NCBI GenBank assembly: GCA_018402735.1
Contig: JAGYIF010000002.1
Coordinates: 248,001-312,000, forward strand
Direction: 5' to 3'
Source of the DNA: Pelagibacteraceae bacterium
GTDB taxonomy: Bacteria; Pseudomonadota; Alphaproteobacteria; Pelagibacterales; Pelagibacteraceae
Length of the DNA: 64,000 bases
The stretch's first letter is position 1; each line of letters starts with the position of its first letter. Shown here one piece after another: positions 1 to 8,379 of this stretch. The notes below the pieces were generated by a model. That model worked only from the letters and a program-made list of their open reading frames with translations, did not search any database and was not told the origin of the DNA. Made by a program: the position numbers and the translations under genes.

Positions 1-2
1 TA

Positions 3-482
3 AATTACAAAGAACACTTACAAACGCTCACAAAATTAAAAAGCGAAAAAAAAATAAAATATATTGGAGTGACTACTTCCCACGGCAATAAACACTCCTT
101 ATTAATTGATATTATGAATAATGAACCAATAGATTTTGTACAATTTACTTATAACATTACTCATGACGAAGCTGAACATATTTTGCTTCCCCTTGCGAAC
201 AGAAAAAAAATTGCTGTTATCATTAATCGGCCTTTTGATGGTGGTAATCTATTTCGACACACCAAAAACAAAACTGTTCCAGATTGGGCAAAACAAGCAA
301 ATATTAATACCTGGTCAGAGTTTTTTTTAAAATTTATTATTTCGCATCCTGCAGTAACTTGCGTCATACCTGCAACATCTAAAATCAAACATATGCAAGA
401 AAACATGCAATCCTTATATGGAACTTTGCCAAGTCAGTCACTGCGGCTTCGTATGAAAGAATATTTTAAAACGCTTCTATAA
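3..482 (+). CDS. Aldo/keto reductase, C-terminal part (5' end outside window)
   Basis: The frame is open from base 3, upstream of the first possible GTG at 69, and begins with residues that include KIKYIGVTTSHG. That segment is typical of an interior strand of aldo/keto reductases, so the gene starts before the window. The C-terminal part has LLPLANRKKIAVIINRPF and FLKFIISHPAVTCVIPATSK, which match the NADPH-binding end of the (beta/alpha)8 barrel in this family. The catalytic Asp/Tyr/Lys/His lie in the missing part. The substrate cannot be predicted. The gene ends 2 bp before the convergent gshB. Confidence 0.75.
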   Translation, partial: NYKEHLQTLTKLKSEKKIKYIGVTTSHGNKHSLLIDIMNNEPIDFVQFTYNITHDEAEHILLPLANRKKIAVIINRPFDGGNLFRHTKNKTVPDWAKQANINTWSEFFLKFIISHPAVTCVIPATSKIKHMQENMQSLYGTLPSQSLRLRMKEYFKTLL

Positions 483-484
483 TA

Positions 485-1432
485 TTAAGATAATTTTTTT
501 TGAATTTTATCCCAAAATATTTTTTCAATTTTTATATTATTTAATTTATTAATCTCTTGAATTCCTGTTGGTGATGTTACATTAATTTCTGTTAAGTAGT
601 TTCCAATCACATCAATACCTGCAAAAAATAAATTATTTTTTTTCAAAAACGGTTTTAGTAATTTACATATTTTTTTATCTCTAAATACTAATCCTATTTT
701 TTTTGCAGTTCCTCCAGCATGAAGATTTGCTTTAATACTATTTTTAGCAGGAATTCTTGCAATAGATCCTACATAATCACCATCTATCAACACAATTCTT
801 CTATCACCTAGGGAAATTTCTTTAATAAATCTTTGCACCACAATTGGTAATTTGTACTTAATTAATAATCTTCTGATTAATTTTTTACTTCTAGATATAT
901 TTAAATCTATTTTTTCAATACCCTCTCCTCCATTTCCATACAAAGGTTTAATGATAGAAAATTTATTTTTTTTATGAAATGATAAAATGTCATTTAGGTT
1001 ACTTGAAATAAGGGTTGGTGGAATAATTTTTTTAAAAGCAAACATAGATAATTTTTCGGGATAATCACGAATATGTTTTGGATTATTCAAAACAAGAGTT
1101 GTTTTTGGTAATTGCTCCAATATGTAAGTTGCAGTTATATAATTCATGTTAAAAGGTGGATCTTGCCTTACTAGAACTATATCAAAGCTATCCAATTTTA
1201 TTTTTTCTTCTTTCTTTAACGTAAAAAATTTTTTCTTATGAGGATGCAAAGAAAATTTATTAGCAATAGCTGTAACTGTACCATTTTCTAATGATAGATT
1301 TTCAGGGACATAACTAAATAACTGATAGCCTCTTTGCTGGGCTTCTAGAGCAATAATAAAAGTGCTGTCTGTTTTGGGCTTAATCTTGCTCCAAGGATCC
1401 ATTTGGATCGCAATTTTAAAAAGCTTCTTCAT
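485..1432 (-). CDS. gshB: Glutathione synthase
   Basis: ATP-grasp ligase that adds glycine to gamma-glutamylcysteine, the second step of glutathione synthesis in the cytoplasm. About 315 residues, the normal length. Visible marks are NPKHIRDYPEKL in the N-terminal domain, the glycine-rich loop IKPLYGNGGEGI, and the Mg/ATP-binding EINVTSPTGIQEI near the C-terminus. The start is taken as the ATG at 1432, since the codon before it is TTG. It overlaps the end of gshA by 17 nt, so the two are probably translationally coupled and made in equal amounts. No ribosome binding site stands out. Confidence 0.93.
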   Translation of the reverse strand: MKKLFKIAIQMDPWSKIKPKTDSTFIIALEAQQRGYQLFSYVPENLSLENGTVTAIANKFSLHPHKKKFFTLKKEEKIKLDSFDIVLVRQDPPFNMNYITATYILEQLPKTTLVLNNPKHIRDYPEKLSMFAFKKIIPPTLISSNLNDILSFHKKNKFSIIKPLYGNGGEGIEKIDLNISRSKKLIRRLLIKYKLPIVVQRFIKEISLGDRRIVLIDGDYVGSIARIPAKNSIKANLHAGGTAKKIGLVFRDKKICKLLKPFLKKNNLFFAGIDVIGNYLTEINVTSPTGIQEINKLNNIKIEKIFWDKIQKKLS

Positions 1433-2768
1433 CAAAAATTTTATTTATATTCTCTTTCCAGGAACCTTGAAACTTTTTGATTAACAAGGATGCTGGGGTT
1501 TGTTTATTAATAATCATTTCTTCAATATCATGTAAGAATATAGACTCGTTTTTATTTTGCTTATTGTCTATGGCTCTATTTTCCAATCCTTTTTTTGCAA
1601 TAGCGATGAAAGTTTTAGCGTGTTCATAAATGGGTTCGTTTCGCAGAAGGGTGCTTAGACCGTTTTTAGCAGCATCTAAATACGCATTATTTACCTCATT
1701 AAAATTCCAGTCTTTTGTTAAATCATAAGCATAATCTAAACTTTTTTGATCATACAAAAGTCCAGTCCAAAACGCAGGTACTGAACATATGCCTGACCAT
1801 GAACAAGAATCTGCAGATCGTATTTCTAAATATGTTTTTAATCTAATTTCGTGAAAAATAGTTGAAATATGAGATTCCCAATCTTTCAATGTAGCTCTGA
1901 TTTTTCCTGCTTTTTTTAATTTACCTTGAATAAAATCATTAAAATTTTCTCCACTAACATCTATAAGTTTTTCTTCATCTTGAACGAAATACATTGGAAC
2001 TTTTAAAGCAAAATCAACGTACTGCTCAAAACTATTATTTGGGTCCATAAAAAAATCAATTAGACCAGATCTTTGCTTATCGGTATGTTGCCAAATAAAT
2101 GCTCTGTACGATTGATAACCACTAAGTTTTGATTCTTGGAAAGGAGAGTTTGAAAAAATAGATAGGGCGATGGGTATAATACAAGTTGCTACTCTTGTTT
2201 TTTTTTTAAAATCTTCTTCATTTTTATAATCTAAATTAACCTGTGTTCCACAAGTTCTGTGCATCATATCAAGTCCATGCGATCCTACTTTTGGCATGTA
2301 TTTTCTCATAATATCATATCTCTTTTTTGGTAATCGCCCCACTTCATCAAGTTTTGCATTTGGAACAAATCCAGAGCCAAGTAAACCAATATTTAATTGC
2401 TTGCAGACTTCGGCCATCTCTTTCAAATATTCATTCACCTCTTTGCAAGTTTCATGAATATTATTAAGTGGTTCTCCTGATAGTTCTATTTGCAGACCTG
2501 GCTCTAAAGTAATACTTTTGTTATTTTTCTTTAATCCTATTGGGTTAGGTCCATCATAAATAGTTATCCATCCACGTCCCTCTAATAATTGAAATATTTT
2601 TTCTATGCTCTGTGATCCGGTATAAGAAATTGGCTGATTATTTTTTGTATTAAATAAAAATTTTTCATGCTCAGTCCCAATTTTTAAAGAGGTACTTTTG
2701 GCGCCATTTTTAAAATAATTAATTAATTGTTCTTTATTTGTAATAAAAGAATCTAATTCTACTGGCAT
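1416..2768 (-). CDS. gshA: Glutamate-cysteine ligase (GCS2 type)
   Basis: First enzyme of glutathione synthesis, joining glutamate and cysteine with ATP. The 450-residue protein belongs to the plant/alphaproteobacterial class (GCS2), not the E. coli class. Evidence includes GTEHEKFLF near the N-terminus, MMHRTCGTQVNLDY mid-protein, and LEIRSADSCSWSGICSVP in the C-terminal half, all family signatures. It is first in a gshA-gshB pair and is transcribed away from the aminotransferase gene. The 97-bp divergent gap (2769-2865) must hold promoters for both directions. No clear -35/-10 pair was settled on there. Confidence 0.92.
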   Translation of the reverse strand: MPVELDSFITNKEQLINYFKNGAKSTSLKIGTEHEKFLFNTKNNQPISYTGSQSIEKIFQLLEGRGWITIYDGPNPIGLKKNNKSITLEPGLQIELSGEPLNNIHETCKEVNEYLKEMAEVCKQLNIGLLGSGFVPNAKLDEVGRLPKKRYDIMRKYMPKVGSHGLDMMHRTCGTQVNLDYKNEEDFKKKTRVATCIIPIALSIFSNSPFQESKLSGYQSYRAFIWQHTDKQRSGLIDFFMDPNNSFEQYVDFALKVPMYFVQDEEKLIDVSGENFNDFIQGKLKKAGKIRATLKDWESHISTIFHEIRLKTYLEIRSADSCSWSGICSVPAFWTGLLYDQKSLDYAYDLTKDWNFNEVNNAYLDAAKNGLSTLLRNEPIYEHAKTFIAIAKKGLENRAIDNKQNKNESIFLHDIEEMIINKQTPASLLIKKFQGSWKENINKIFDEEAF

Positions 2769-2865
2769 ATTTAAACTAAAAGCATTGTTTATATTTTGTA
2801 TTGTTAATTTATATTAATAATTCTACAAAGGTATCCATATTTTATTTAATGTATCAAAACACTAT

Positions 2866-4203
2866 ATGAGCAAAGAACCATCATTCACAATTCCCAATTC
2901 ATTAAATGAACATTGGATGCCATTTTCTGCAAATAAAGAATTTAAAGAAAATCCAAGATTAATTGTTGGAGCGCAGGGAGTATATCTTAAGGATCATTTG
3001 GGAAGATCACAAATTGATGCGAGTTCAGGTCTTTACTGCAATCCTTTAGGGCACGGAAGAAAAGAAATTATTGAAGCAATTACAAAGCAGCTAGAGCAGC
3101 TTGATTACTGTCAGCCTTTTCACCAAGGATTTGGTGGCTCATTTGAATTAGCGTCCAAGATTGCAAATCAAACGCCAGCTGATTTAAATAAAGTTTTTTA
3201 TACAATTTGCGGCTCCACCGCAGTTGAAACTGCTATTAAAATTGCTTTTACCTACCACAGACTAAATGGAAATGAAAAACGTTACAGATTTGTTGGAAGA
3301 GAAAAAGGTTACCATGGCATGAACATTGGAGCGATGTCCGTTGGTGGAATGCCAAATAATCTAAAAGGTTATGACAATATTATGATGCCTGGTGTTTTAC
3401 GAATGAGACATACCCAATTACCGGAACATAAATTTATTCAAGGTCAACCAGATACCGGTGCAGAACTAGCAAATGATCTTGAAAAATTTGTTCAGCAGTA
3501 TGGGGCTGACAGTATTGCTGCATGCATTGTTGAACCAATCTCGGGCTCTGTAGGAATTATAGTTCCACCTAAAGGATACTTAAAACGGTTAAGAGAAATA
3601 TGTGATCAGTATGAAATTATTTTAATTTTTGATGAAGTAGTAACAGGCTGGGCGAGAACTGGATCTATGTTTGGCTCGCAAGAATTTGATGTAACTCCTG
3701 ATATTATGACACTTGCAAAAGCTACGACTAATGGAATTATGCCAATGGGTGTAGTCGTAGTTAAAGATGAAATTTATAACTCAATAGTTGATAAAGCACC
3801 TAAAGGAACTGTAGAATTATTTCATGGCTATACGTACTCAGGAATACCGGCTGCAGTTGCAGCAGGTCTTGCTGTGCAAGATATTTTTGAAAAAGAAGAT
3901 ATTCTTAGTAGAGTTAAAAATTTAATTCCTTATTTTTTAGATAGTTTATTTTCACTCAAAGATGAAGAGGGAGTTGAAAATATAAGAGGTTACGGTTTAC
4001 TAGGCGCTATAGATTTAAGAAGCAAGGGAGATGTGGCTGGGGCTGGTTTTGAATGTTTTAAAATATGTTATGAAAACGGAATTAACCTTAAGTCTACTGG
4101 AGATAGTTTAATTTTAGCTCCTCAATTTATTTGCGAGAAAAAACATATTGATGAAATTATGGATAAGCTTCGCAGGTCAATTAAATTATATCTAAAGAAA
4201 TAA
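2866..4203 (+). CDS. Class III aminotransferase (omega-amino acid:pyruvate type)
   Basis: PLP-dependent fold type I aminotransferase of 445 residues. The PLP-phosphate/ring Asp is D256 in DEVVTGWARTG, and the Schiff-base lysine is K285 in LAKATTNGIMPMG. The N-terminal segment LNEHWMPFSANKEFKENPR and DASSGLYCNPLGHG resemble beta-alanine or omega-amino-acid:pyruvate transaminases. Likely substrates are amines or omega-amino acids such as beta-alanine, taurine or GABA, but motifs alone do not fix which. It stands alone between a divergent gshA and the DUF1330 gene. A role in using small marine amines is an inference. Confidence 0.85.
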   Translation: MSKEPSFTIPNSLNEHWMPFSANKEFKENPRLIVGAQGVYLKDHLGRSQIDASSGLYCNPLGHGRKEIIEAITKQLEQLDYCQPFHQGFGGSFELASKIANQTPADLNKVFYTICGSTAVETAIKIAFTYHRLNGNEKRYRFVGREKGYHGMNIGAMSVGGMPNNLKGYDNIMMPGVLRMRHTQLPEHKFIQGQPDTGAELANDLEKFVQQYGADSIAACIVEPISGSVGIIVPPKGYLKRLREICDQYEIILIFDEVVTGWARTGSMFGSQEFDVTPDIMTLAKATTNGIMPMGVVVVKDEIYNSIVDKAPKGTVELFHGYTYSGIPAAVAAGLAVQDIFEKEDILSRVKNLIPYFLDSLFSLKDEEGVENIRGYGLLGAIDLRSKGDVAGAGFECFKICYENGINLKSTGDSLILAPQFICEKKHIDEIMDKLRRSIKLYLKK

Positions 4204-4268
4204 ATTTATTAAGTTTCTCATCTACAAATTTGTAAGTAAAAATGATATATTCGGTATCTAATTAATCG

Positions 4269-4276
4269 AAAGGAAT
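4269..4276 (+). promoter_or_regulatory. Shine-Dalgarno site of the DUF1330 gene
   Basis: The purine-rich run AAAGGAAT ends 6 nt before the ATG at 4283. It is one of the few good ribosome binding sites in this window, where most genes lack one. It fixes the start and suggests the small protein is well translated. Confidence 0.55.
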
Positions 4277-4282
4277 ATACAC

Positions 4283-4570
4283 ATGAAAGGCTATTGGATT
4301 GCAATTTACAAAAAAATTGAAAATCAAGATAATCTTGGAAATTATGGAAAACTTGCAACCGCAGCTATTGTTGCACATGGTGGTAGGGCTCTTGTCAGAG
4401 GCGGAAAATATAAATCATTAGAAGGCAACGATATTCCACGAACAGTTATTTGGGAATTTGAAAGTTATGATGCTGCAATTACTTGTTATCACTCAAAAGA
4501 ATATCAAGATGCCTGGGCTTTAGCCAAAGCAACAACTTTTAGAGATCTTGAAATCGTTGAAGGCGTTTAA
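4283..4570 (+). CDS. DUF1330 family small protein
   Basis: A 95-residue soluble protein with the DUF1330 (dimeric alpha/beta barrel, YaeB-like) pattern: MKGYWIAIYKKI at the start, GGRALVRGGKYKSLEG in the middle, and the ending IWEFESYDAAITCYHSKEYQ. The family's biochemical function is not known. It has its own ribosome binding site and probably its own promoter in the 79-bp gap after the aminotransferase. It overlaps the end of the convergent glycosylase gene by 4 bp. Confidence 0.85.
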   Translation: MKGYWIAIYKKIENQDNLGNYGKLATAAIVAHGGRALVRGGKYKSLEGNDIPRTVIWEFESYDAAITCYHSKEYQDAWALAKATTFRDLEIVEGV

Positions 4571-5184
4571 TATGCAACTGGTACCGGATCTATACTTCTC
4601 CATAAATACCAAGTTGCAACTGTTGCATAAGGCGACCACAATTTTTTTAATTTTTCTAGTTGTTTAGCTGAGGGTGGATACGTTGTTTTATAATGTATAG
4701 AAATTGCTTTTAACAAGCCAATATCTTGTTCCGGAAATATATCAGGACGTAACTGATTAAAAAATAAAAACATTTGTGCAGTCCATTTTCCTATCCCTTT
4801 AATCTGGGTTAAATATTTAATTGCATCATCATCATTCATTTTTTTTAATTGTCTAATATCAATTGTTTTATTTTCAAAACTTTTTGCTAAAATTTTTAAA
4901 TACTCTATTTTTTGTCTTGATAGACCACACATCGCTAATTTTCTCTTATTCGTACGCAATACATTAGTAGGGATAATTTTTTGTAAGACTGTCTCAAATC
5001 GTTTCCATACTGCATTGGCTGAAGATACTGAAATTTGCTGACCAACAATAGATTTGCAAAGTGAAAAAAAAGGGTCTTTTCTAGAAACCAAAATTCCAGA
5101 ATAATTTATCATAATTTTTTTTAATACCTTGTCTTTTTTGGAAAGAACTTTCTTAGCTTCCTGCCAATAGCGGGGTTTGGTCAT
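4567..5184 (-). CDS. DNA-3-methyladenine glycosylase II-like (HhH-GPD)
   Basis: Base-excision repair glycosylase of the helix-hairpin-helix GPD superfamily, 205 residues, likely excising alkylated purines. The hairpin is LTQIKGIGKWTAQMFLFF (about residues 125-142) and the catalytic Asp lies just after, in FPEQDIGLLKAI. SIVGQQISVSSANAVW is the usual N-terminal helix of the AlkA group. It lacks the N-terminal domain of E. coli AlkA, as short AlkA-like proteins do. Its ATG overlaps the stop codon of the EamA gene (TAATG), which implies coupling. Confidence 0.85.
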   Translation of the reverse strand: MTKPRYWQEAKKVLSKKDKVLKKIMINYSGILVSRKDPFFSLCKSIVGQQISVSSANAVWKRFETVLQKIIPTNVLRTNKRKLAMCGLSRQKIEYLKILAKSFENKTIDIRQLKKMNDDDAIKYLTQIKGIGKWTAQMFLFFNQLRPDIFPEQDIGLLKAISIHYKTTYPPSAKQLEKLKKLWSPYATVATWYLWRSIDPVPVAY

Positions 5185-6068
5185 TAGATTTGTCTTGTGA
5201 GTACTGGCTGGATATTTTTAATTTGCTCTCTTTTAAAAATAATCATTGAACTGAGAATAATCAATAAAGCACCAAAGTAAGTAGTGATATGGGGAATTTC
5301 ATTAAAAATAACAATTCCAGAAATAGTTGCAAATACAAGACTTAAGTATTTAATAGGTGTGACTGTTGATACTGCGCCTTTACGTAGTGACATGGTTAAA
5401 AAAATATTGCCTGTTGATCCAGTAATGCCAATTAATACAAGTGGAAGTATATCTTTTGGTTCAGGCATTGTTGCATCAAAAAATAACGAAACAAAACCAA
5501 CTACAATTAAAACTATTGTAAAATATATTGCGATTAAATAATCAGGCTCAGTTTCTGATAATTTTTTAATTAATACTGCTATTAACCCAAATCCTACACA
5601 AAAAATAATTGGGAACAAAGAATACAGCGTGAACATTGCAGTCCCAGGTTTTAAAATAACCAGCACACCTAACAAACCTATAACAATAGCAATCCATCTA
5701 TAAATTTTAACTTTTTCATTTAGGATAAAAATTGAAAATATAGTTGCAAAAACTGGAGCGGCAAAAGTAATGGCAATAGCATCCGCGAGCGGCAAAAACT
5801 TTACTCCTAAATAAATGCCAATCATCGCAATAGCGCCCACAATGGCTCTTGTTAAATGCATTGCTAATTTATTAGTTTGAAAAAAATTTCGGTAACGATC
5901 TTTTGGTACAATAAATAGTATTGGAATTAAGCCAAAAAAACCTCGAAAAAAAACTATTTCGCCAATTGGATAGCTAACGGACATTAGCTTAACTAAAATG
6001 TCCATAATAGAAAAGCTAAGAGCACTGATTGCCATATAAATGGCTCCTATTTGATTTGAAGATAGCAT
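5184..6068 (-). CDS. EamA/DMT family transporter
   Basis: An inner-membrane protein of 294 residues with about ten hydrophobic segments arranged as two EamA repeats (for example IGAIYMAISALSFSIMDILV and YSLFPIIFCVGFGLIAVLI at the repeat starts). The PIGEIVFFRGFFGLIP motif in the first repeat is typical of the drug/metabolite transporter superfamily. Members export amino acids, nucleotides or other metabolites, and the cargo cannot be told here. It is upstream of and coupled to the alkA-like gene, though a functional link is not obvious. Confidence 0.88.
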   Translation of the reverse strand: MLSSNQIGAIYMAISALSFSIMDILVKLMSVSYPIGEIVFFRGFFGLIPILFIVPKDRYRNFFQTNKLAMHLTRAIVGAIAMIGIYLGVKFLPLADAIAITFAAPVFATIFSIFILNEKVKIYRWIAIVIGLLGVLVILKPGTAMFTLYSLFPIIFCVGFGLIAVLIKKLSETEPDYLIAIYFTIVLIVVGFVSLFFDATMPEPKDILPLVLIGITGSTGNIFLTMSLRKGAVSTVTPIKYLSLVFATISGIVIFNEIPHITTYFGALLIILSSMIIFKREQIKNIQPVLTRQI

Positions 6069-6078
6069 TGTATTTTAT

Positions 6079-6107
6079 TTTACCATAGTGGAAGAGCTTA
6101 GTATAAA
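6079..6107 (+). promoter_or_regulatory. Predicted sigma-70 promoter of msrA-sseA
   Basis: TTTACC at 6079-6084 and TATAAA at 6102-6107 are separated by 17 bp. The expected transcription start, near 6114, would leave only about 3 nt before the msrA ATG at 6117, so the transcript may be essentially leaderless. This is a pattern match only. Confidence 0.42.
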
Positions 6108-6116
6108 TATTTCAAA

Positions 6117-6584
6117 ATGAACAAAGCTATTTTTGCAACAGGATGTTTTTGGTGTGTCCAAGAAATATACGATTCTACTCCTGGAGTGATAAATACAACA
6201 GTAGGTTATACCGGTGGTGATACCATAAATCCTACTTATGAAGAAGTGTGTTCTGGTACAACTAATCATGCAGAAGCAATTGAAGTTGAATATGACCCAA
6301 AGATTGTTTCTTATGAAGAGCTATTAAAACAATTCTGGAAAATGCACGATCCAACAACTTTAAACAGACAAGGACCAGATATAGGCACTCAATATAGATC
6401 TGCCATTTTTTACTTAGACGATAAACAAAAAAAAATTGCTGAACAATCCAAAATAAAAATGAATAATGAAAAATTTAACGGAAAAATAGTTACAGAAATT
6501 ACAAAATCTTCTATTTTTTATCCTGCAGAAAAATATCATCAAAAATATAACGAAAAAATGAAAAAACAATATGGGATTGGTTAG
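6117..6584 (+). CDS. msrA: Peptide methionine-S-sulfoxide reductase A
   Basis: Cytoplasmic repair enzyme reducing S-methionine sulfoxide in proteins. The catalytic motif GCFWC sits at residues 9-13, with the active Cys at 10. The body motif VGYTGGDTINPTYEEVCSGTTNHAEA and QYRSAIFY are characteristic. At 155 residues it is a short-form MsrA, and I see no separate C-terminal resolving cysteine. The ATG lies almost at the predicted transcription start. The next gene, a sulfurtransferase, overlaps it by 14 nt, so the two form an oxidative-stress/sulfur pair. Confidence 0.93.
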   Translation: MNKAIFATGCFWCVQEIYDSTPGVINTTVGYTGGDTINPTYEEVCSGTTNHAEAIEVEYDPKIVSYEELLKQFWKMHDPTTLNRQGPDIGTQYRSAIFYLDDKQKKIAEQSKIKMNNEKFNGKIVTEITKSSIFYPAEKYHQKYNEKMKKQYGIG

Positions 6585-7401
6585 TACAGACTGGTTAAGA
6601 AAAAATTTTATTAACAAAAATATAAAAATACTAGATTGTTCCTGGCACATGCCTGCAACTCAGAGATCTGGTAAATTAGAATTTGAAAATACTCATATTC
6701 CAGGTTCTATTTTTTTTGATATTGATGAATTTTCAGATAAAAATAGTGAATTTCCCCACACAATATTACCAGGAGACATATTTTCAGAAATGATAAGTAA
6801 TCTTGGGATTTCTAACCAAGACCACATAGTTGTTTATGACTCTTTAGGAATATTTAGCTCACCTAGAGTTTGGTGGATGTTTCAATATTTCGGTCACAAA
6901 GAAGTTTCTATTTTAGATGGAGGTTTAGTTAAATGGCTAAAAGAAAAAAAAGAAATTGAGACTGGAAAAGGAAAAAAATATCCAAAAACAAATTTTAAAG
7001 TAACAGAGAATAAGTCTATGCTAAAAATATACGAGGATATTAAAAATAATATTATTAATAATCAATTTCAAGTGATTGATGCCAGAAGCAAAGGAAGATT
7101 TCTTGGTACTGAGCCGGAGCCTAGAACAAATCTAAAGAGCGGCTCTATACAAAATAGTATTAATTTGCCTTGGAACGAATGCATTGACCCTGAAACTAAA
7201 TGTTTTCTTGATAAATCATTATTAGAAAAAAAATTTAAAGCTTTAAAAATTAAATTAGATCAGCCCGTAGTATTTTCCTGTGGCTCAGGTGTATCGGCTT
7301 GCGTAATAGGAAAAGCTTTTAATATTATTAATAATAACGAACCTACAATTTATGACGGCTCCTGGTCAGAATGGTCAGTAAAAGAGGGTCTTTTTACTTA
7401 A
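6571..7401 (+). CDS. sseA: 3-mercaptopyruvate sulfurtransferase (rhodanese family)
   Basis: Two tandem rhodanese domains in 276 residues. The first is catalytically inactive and carries HIPGSIFFDID. The second carries the active-site loop CGSGVSA with its persulfide-forming cysteine at about residue 233. The CG[ST]GVTA-like loop favours mercaptopyruvate over thiosulfate as donor. It starts inside the end of msrA. The 92-bp gap after it, before the efflux genes, contains only a weak short inverted repeat. Confidence 0.88.
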   Translation: MGLVSTDWLRKNFINKNIKILDCSWHMPATQRSGKLEFENTHIPGSIFFDIDEFSDKNSEFPHTILPGDIFSEMISNLGISNQDHIVVYDSLGIFSSPRVWWMFQYFGHKEVSILDGGLVKWLKEKKEIETGKGKKYPKTNFKVTENKSMLKIYEDIKNNIINNQFQVIDARSKGRFLGTEPEPRTNLKSGSIQNSINLPWNECIDPETKCFLDKSLLEKKFKALKIKLDQPVVFSCGSGVSACVIGKAFNIINNNEPTIYDGSWSEWSVKEGLFT

Positions 7402-7493
7402 AATAATCTATTTGCGTTGAATTATGCGCATTTAAAGTGCCTCAATTAAATGTTAATTAATTCCTGATTTTTATTACAAAATTAATTTCATTC

Positions 7494-8378
7494 ATGAAAA
7501 CACAAAAAAAAATAATTATATTTTTAAGTGTAGTCACATTAGTGATCGTGGCTATCATTGGTGGAAGAGCCATTATCTCTAAAAAAATAGCTTCTGCAAT
7601 TGAGGCATCAAAAAATGATCCTGTTGGTGTAATTGCAACTAAAGTAAATTTTTTTTCTTTTTATGATCAAATTGACACTTTTGGTACAGCTATTGCCAAT
7701 CAATCTTTTTCTATTAGAATAAAAAAAGAAGATTTAGTAAGCTCAATTGATTTTGATAAGTATCCTTTCATAAATAAAAATGAAGAAATTGCCAAATTGA
7801 CTGGCGGAGAAACTGTAATTGCTCCATTTAGCGGCCGGGTTGGCAAAAGAGAAATTACTCCCGGAATACTAGGTGGTGAAAACTCAATCATTGCAAATCT
7901 TGATGATATTAAATTATTAAAAATCGATATTAAATTACCAGAAATCTATTTTGCGGATATTAAAAGTGGATTAAAAGTTACAGCTACAACCGATGCTTAT
8001 AAAGAAATTTTTAGTGGCTCTATTACCTCCGTAAGTTCAAGAGTTGATCCTACTACCAGATCCATTCTGGTTCAGGCCAAAATAAATAACCCGGATGAAA
8101 AATTGATACCGGGTATGCTACTAAATATTAGGGTTATTTTTAATGAAAAAAAGAGTTTAGCAGCTCCTGAAGAGGCTTTGTTAATTCAAGGAAATGACAA
8201 ATTTATATTTAAAATAGAGAACGATATTATTGAAAGAGTTAATGTAGAGATTGGCCGAAGAAATGAAAATAAAATTGAAATTATTTCTGGACTTAATGAA
8301 AATGAGGTTATTTTAGCTGAGGGAACTAATAAAGTTAGACCTAAAGGCAAAGTGACGATCGTTAAAACGGTAGATTAA
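7494..8378 (+). CDS. RND efflux periplasmic adaptor without the helical hairpin
   Basis: Membrane fusion protein of a tripartite pump, 294 residues. An N-terminal membrane anchor (about residues 5-28) is followed by lipoyl half-motifs, a beta-barrel domain with PGMLLNIRV, and a membrane-proximal domain ending GLNENEVILAEG. The two lipoyl halves, ending INKNEEIAKLTGG and beginning ETVIAPFSGRVG, are joined directly. The long coiled-coil hairpin that usually separates them and docks on a TolC-type channel is missing. It is one nucleotide from the RND pump gene. No outer-membrane channel gene lies nearby. Confidence 0.85.
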   Translation: MKTQKKIIIFLSVVTLVIVAIIGGRAIISKKIASAIEASKNDPVGVIATKVNFFSFYDQIDTFGTAIANQSFSIRIKKEDLVSSIDFDKYPFINKNEEIAKLTGGETVIAPFSGRVGKREITPGILGGENSIIANLDDIKLLKIDIKLPEIYFADIKSGLKVTATTDAYKEIFSGSITSVSSRVDPTTRSILVQAKINNPDEKLIPGMLLNIRVIFNEKKSLAAPEEALLIQGNDKFIFKIENDIIERVNVEIGRRNENKIEIISGLNENEVILAEGTNKVRPKGKVTIVKTVD

Positions 8379-8379
8379 T

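Noticed and set aside
7402-7493. GCGCATTTAAAGTGC as a terminator after sseA
   Set aside because: Only about four base pairs form and no T-run follows.
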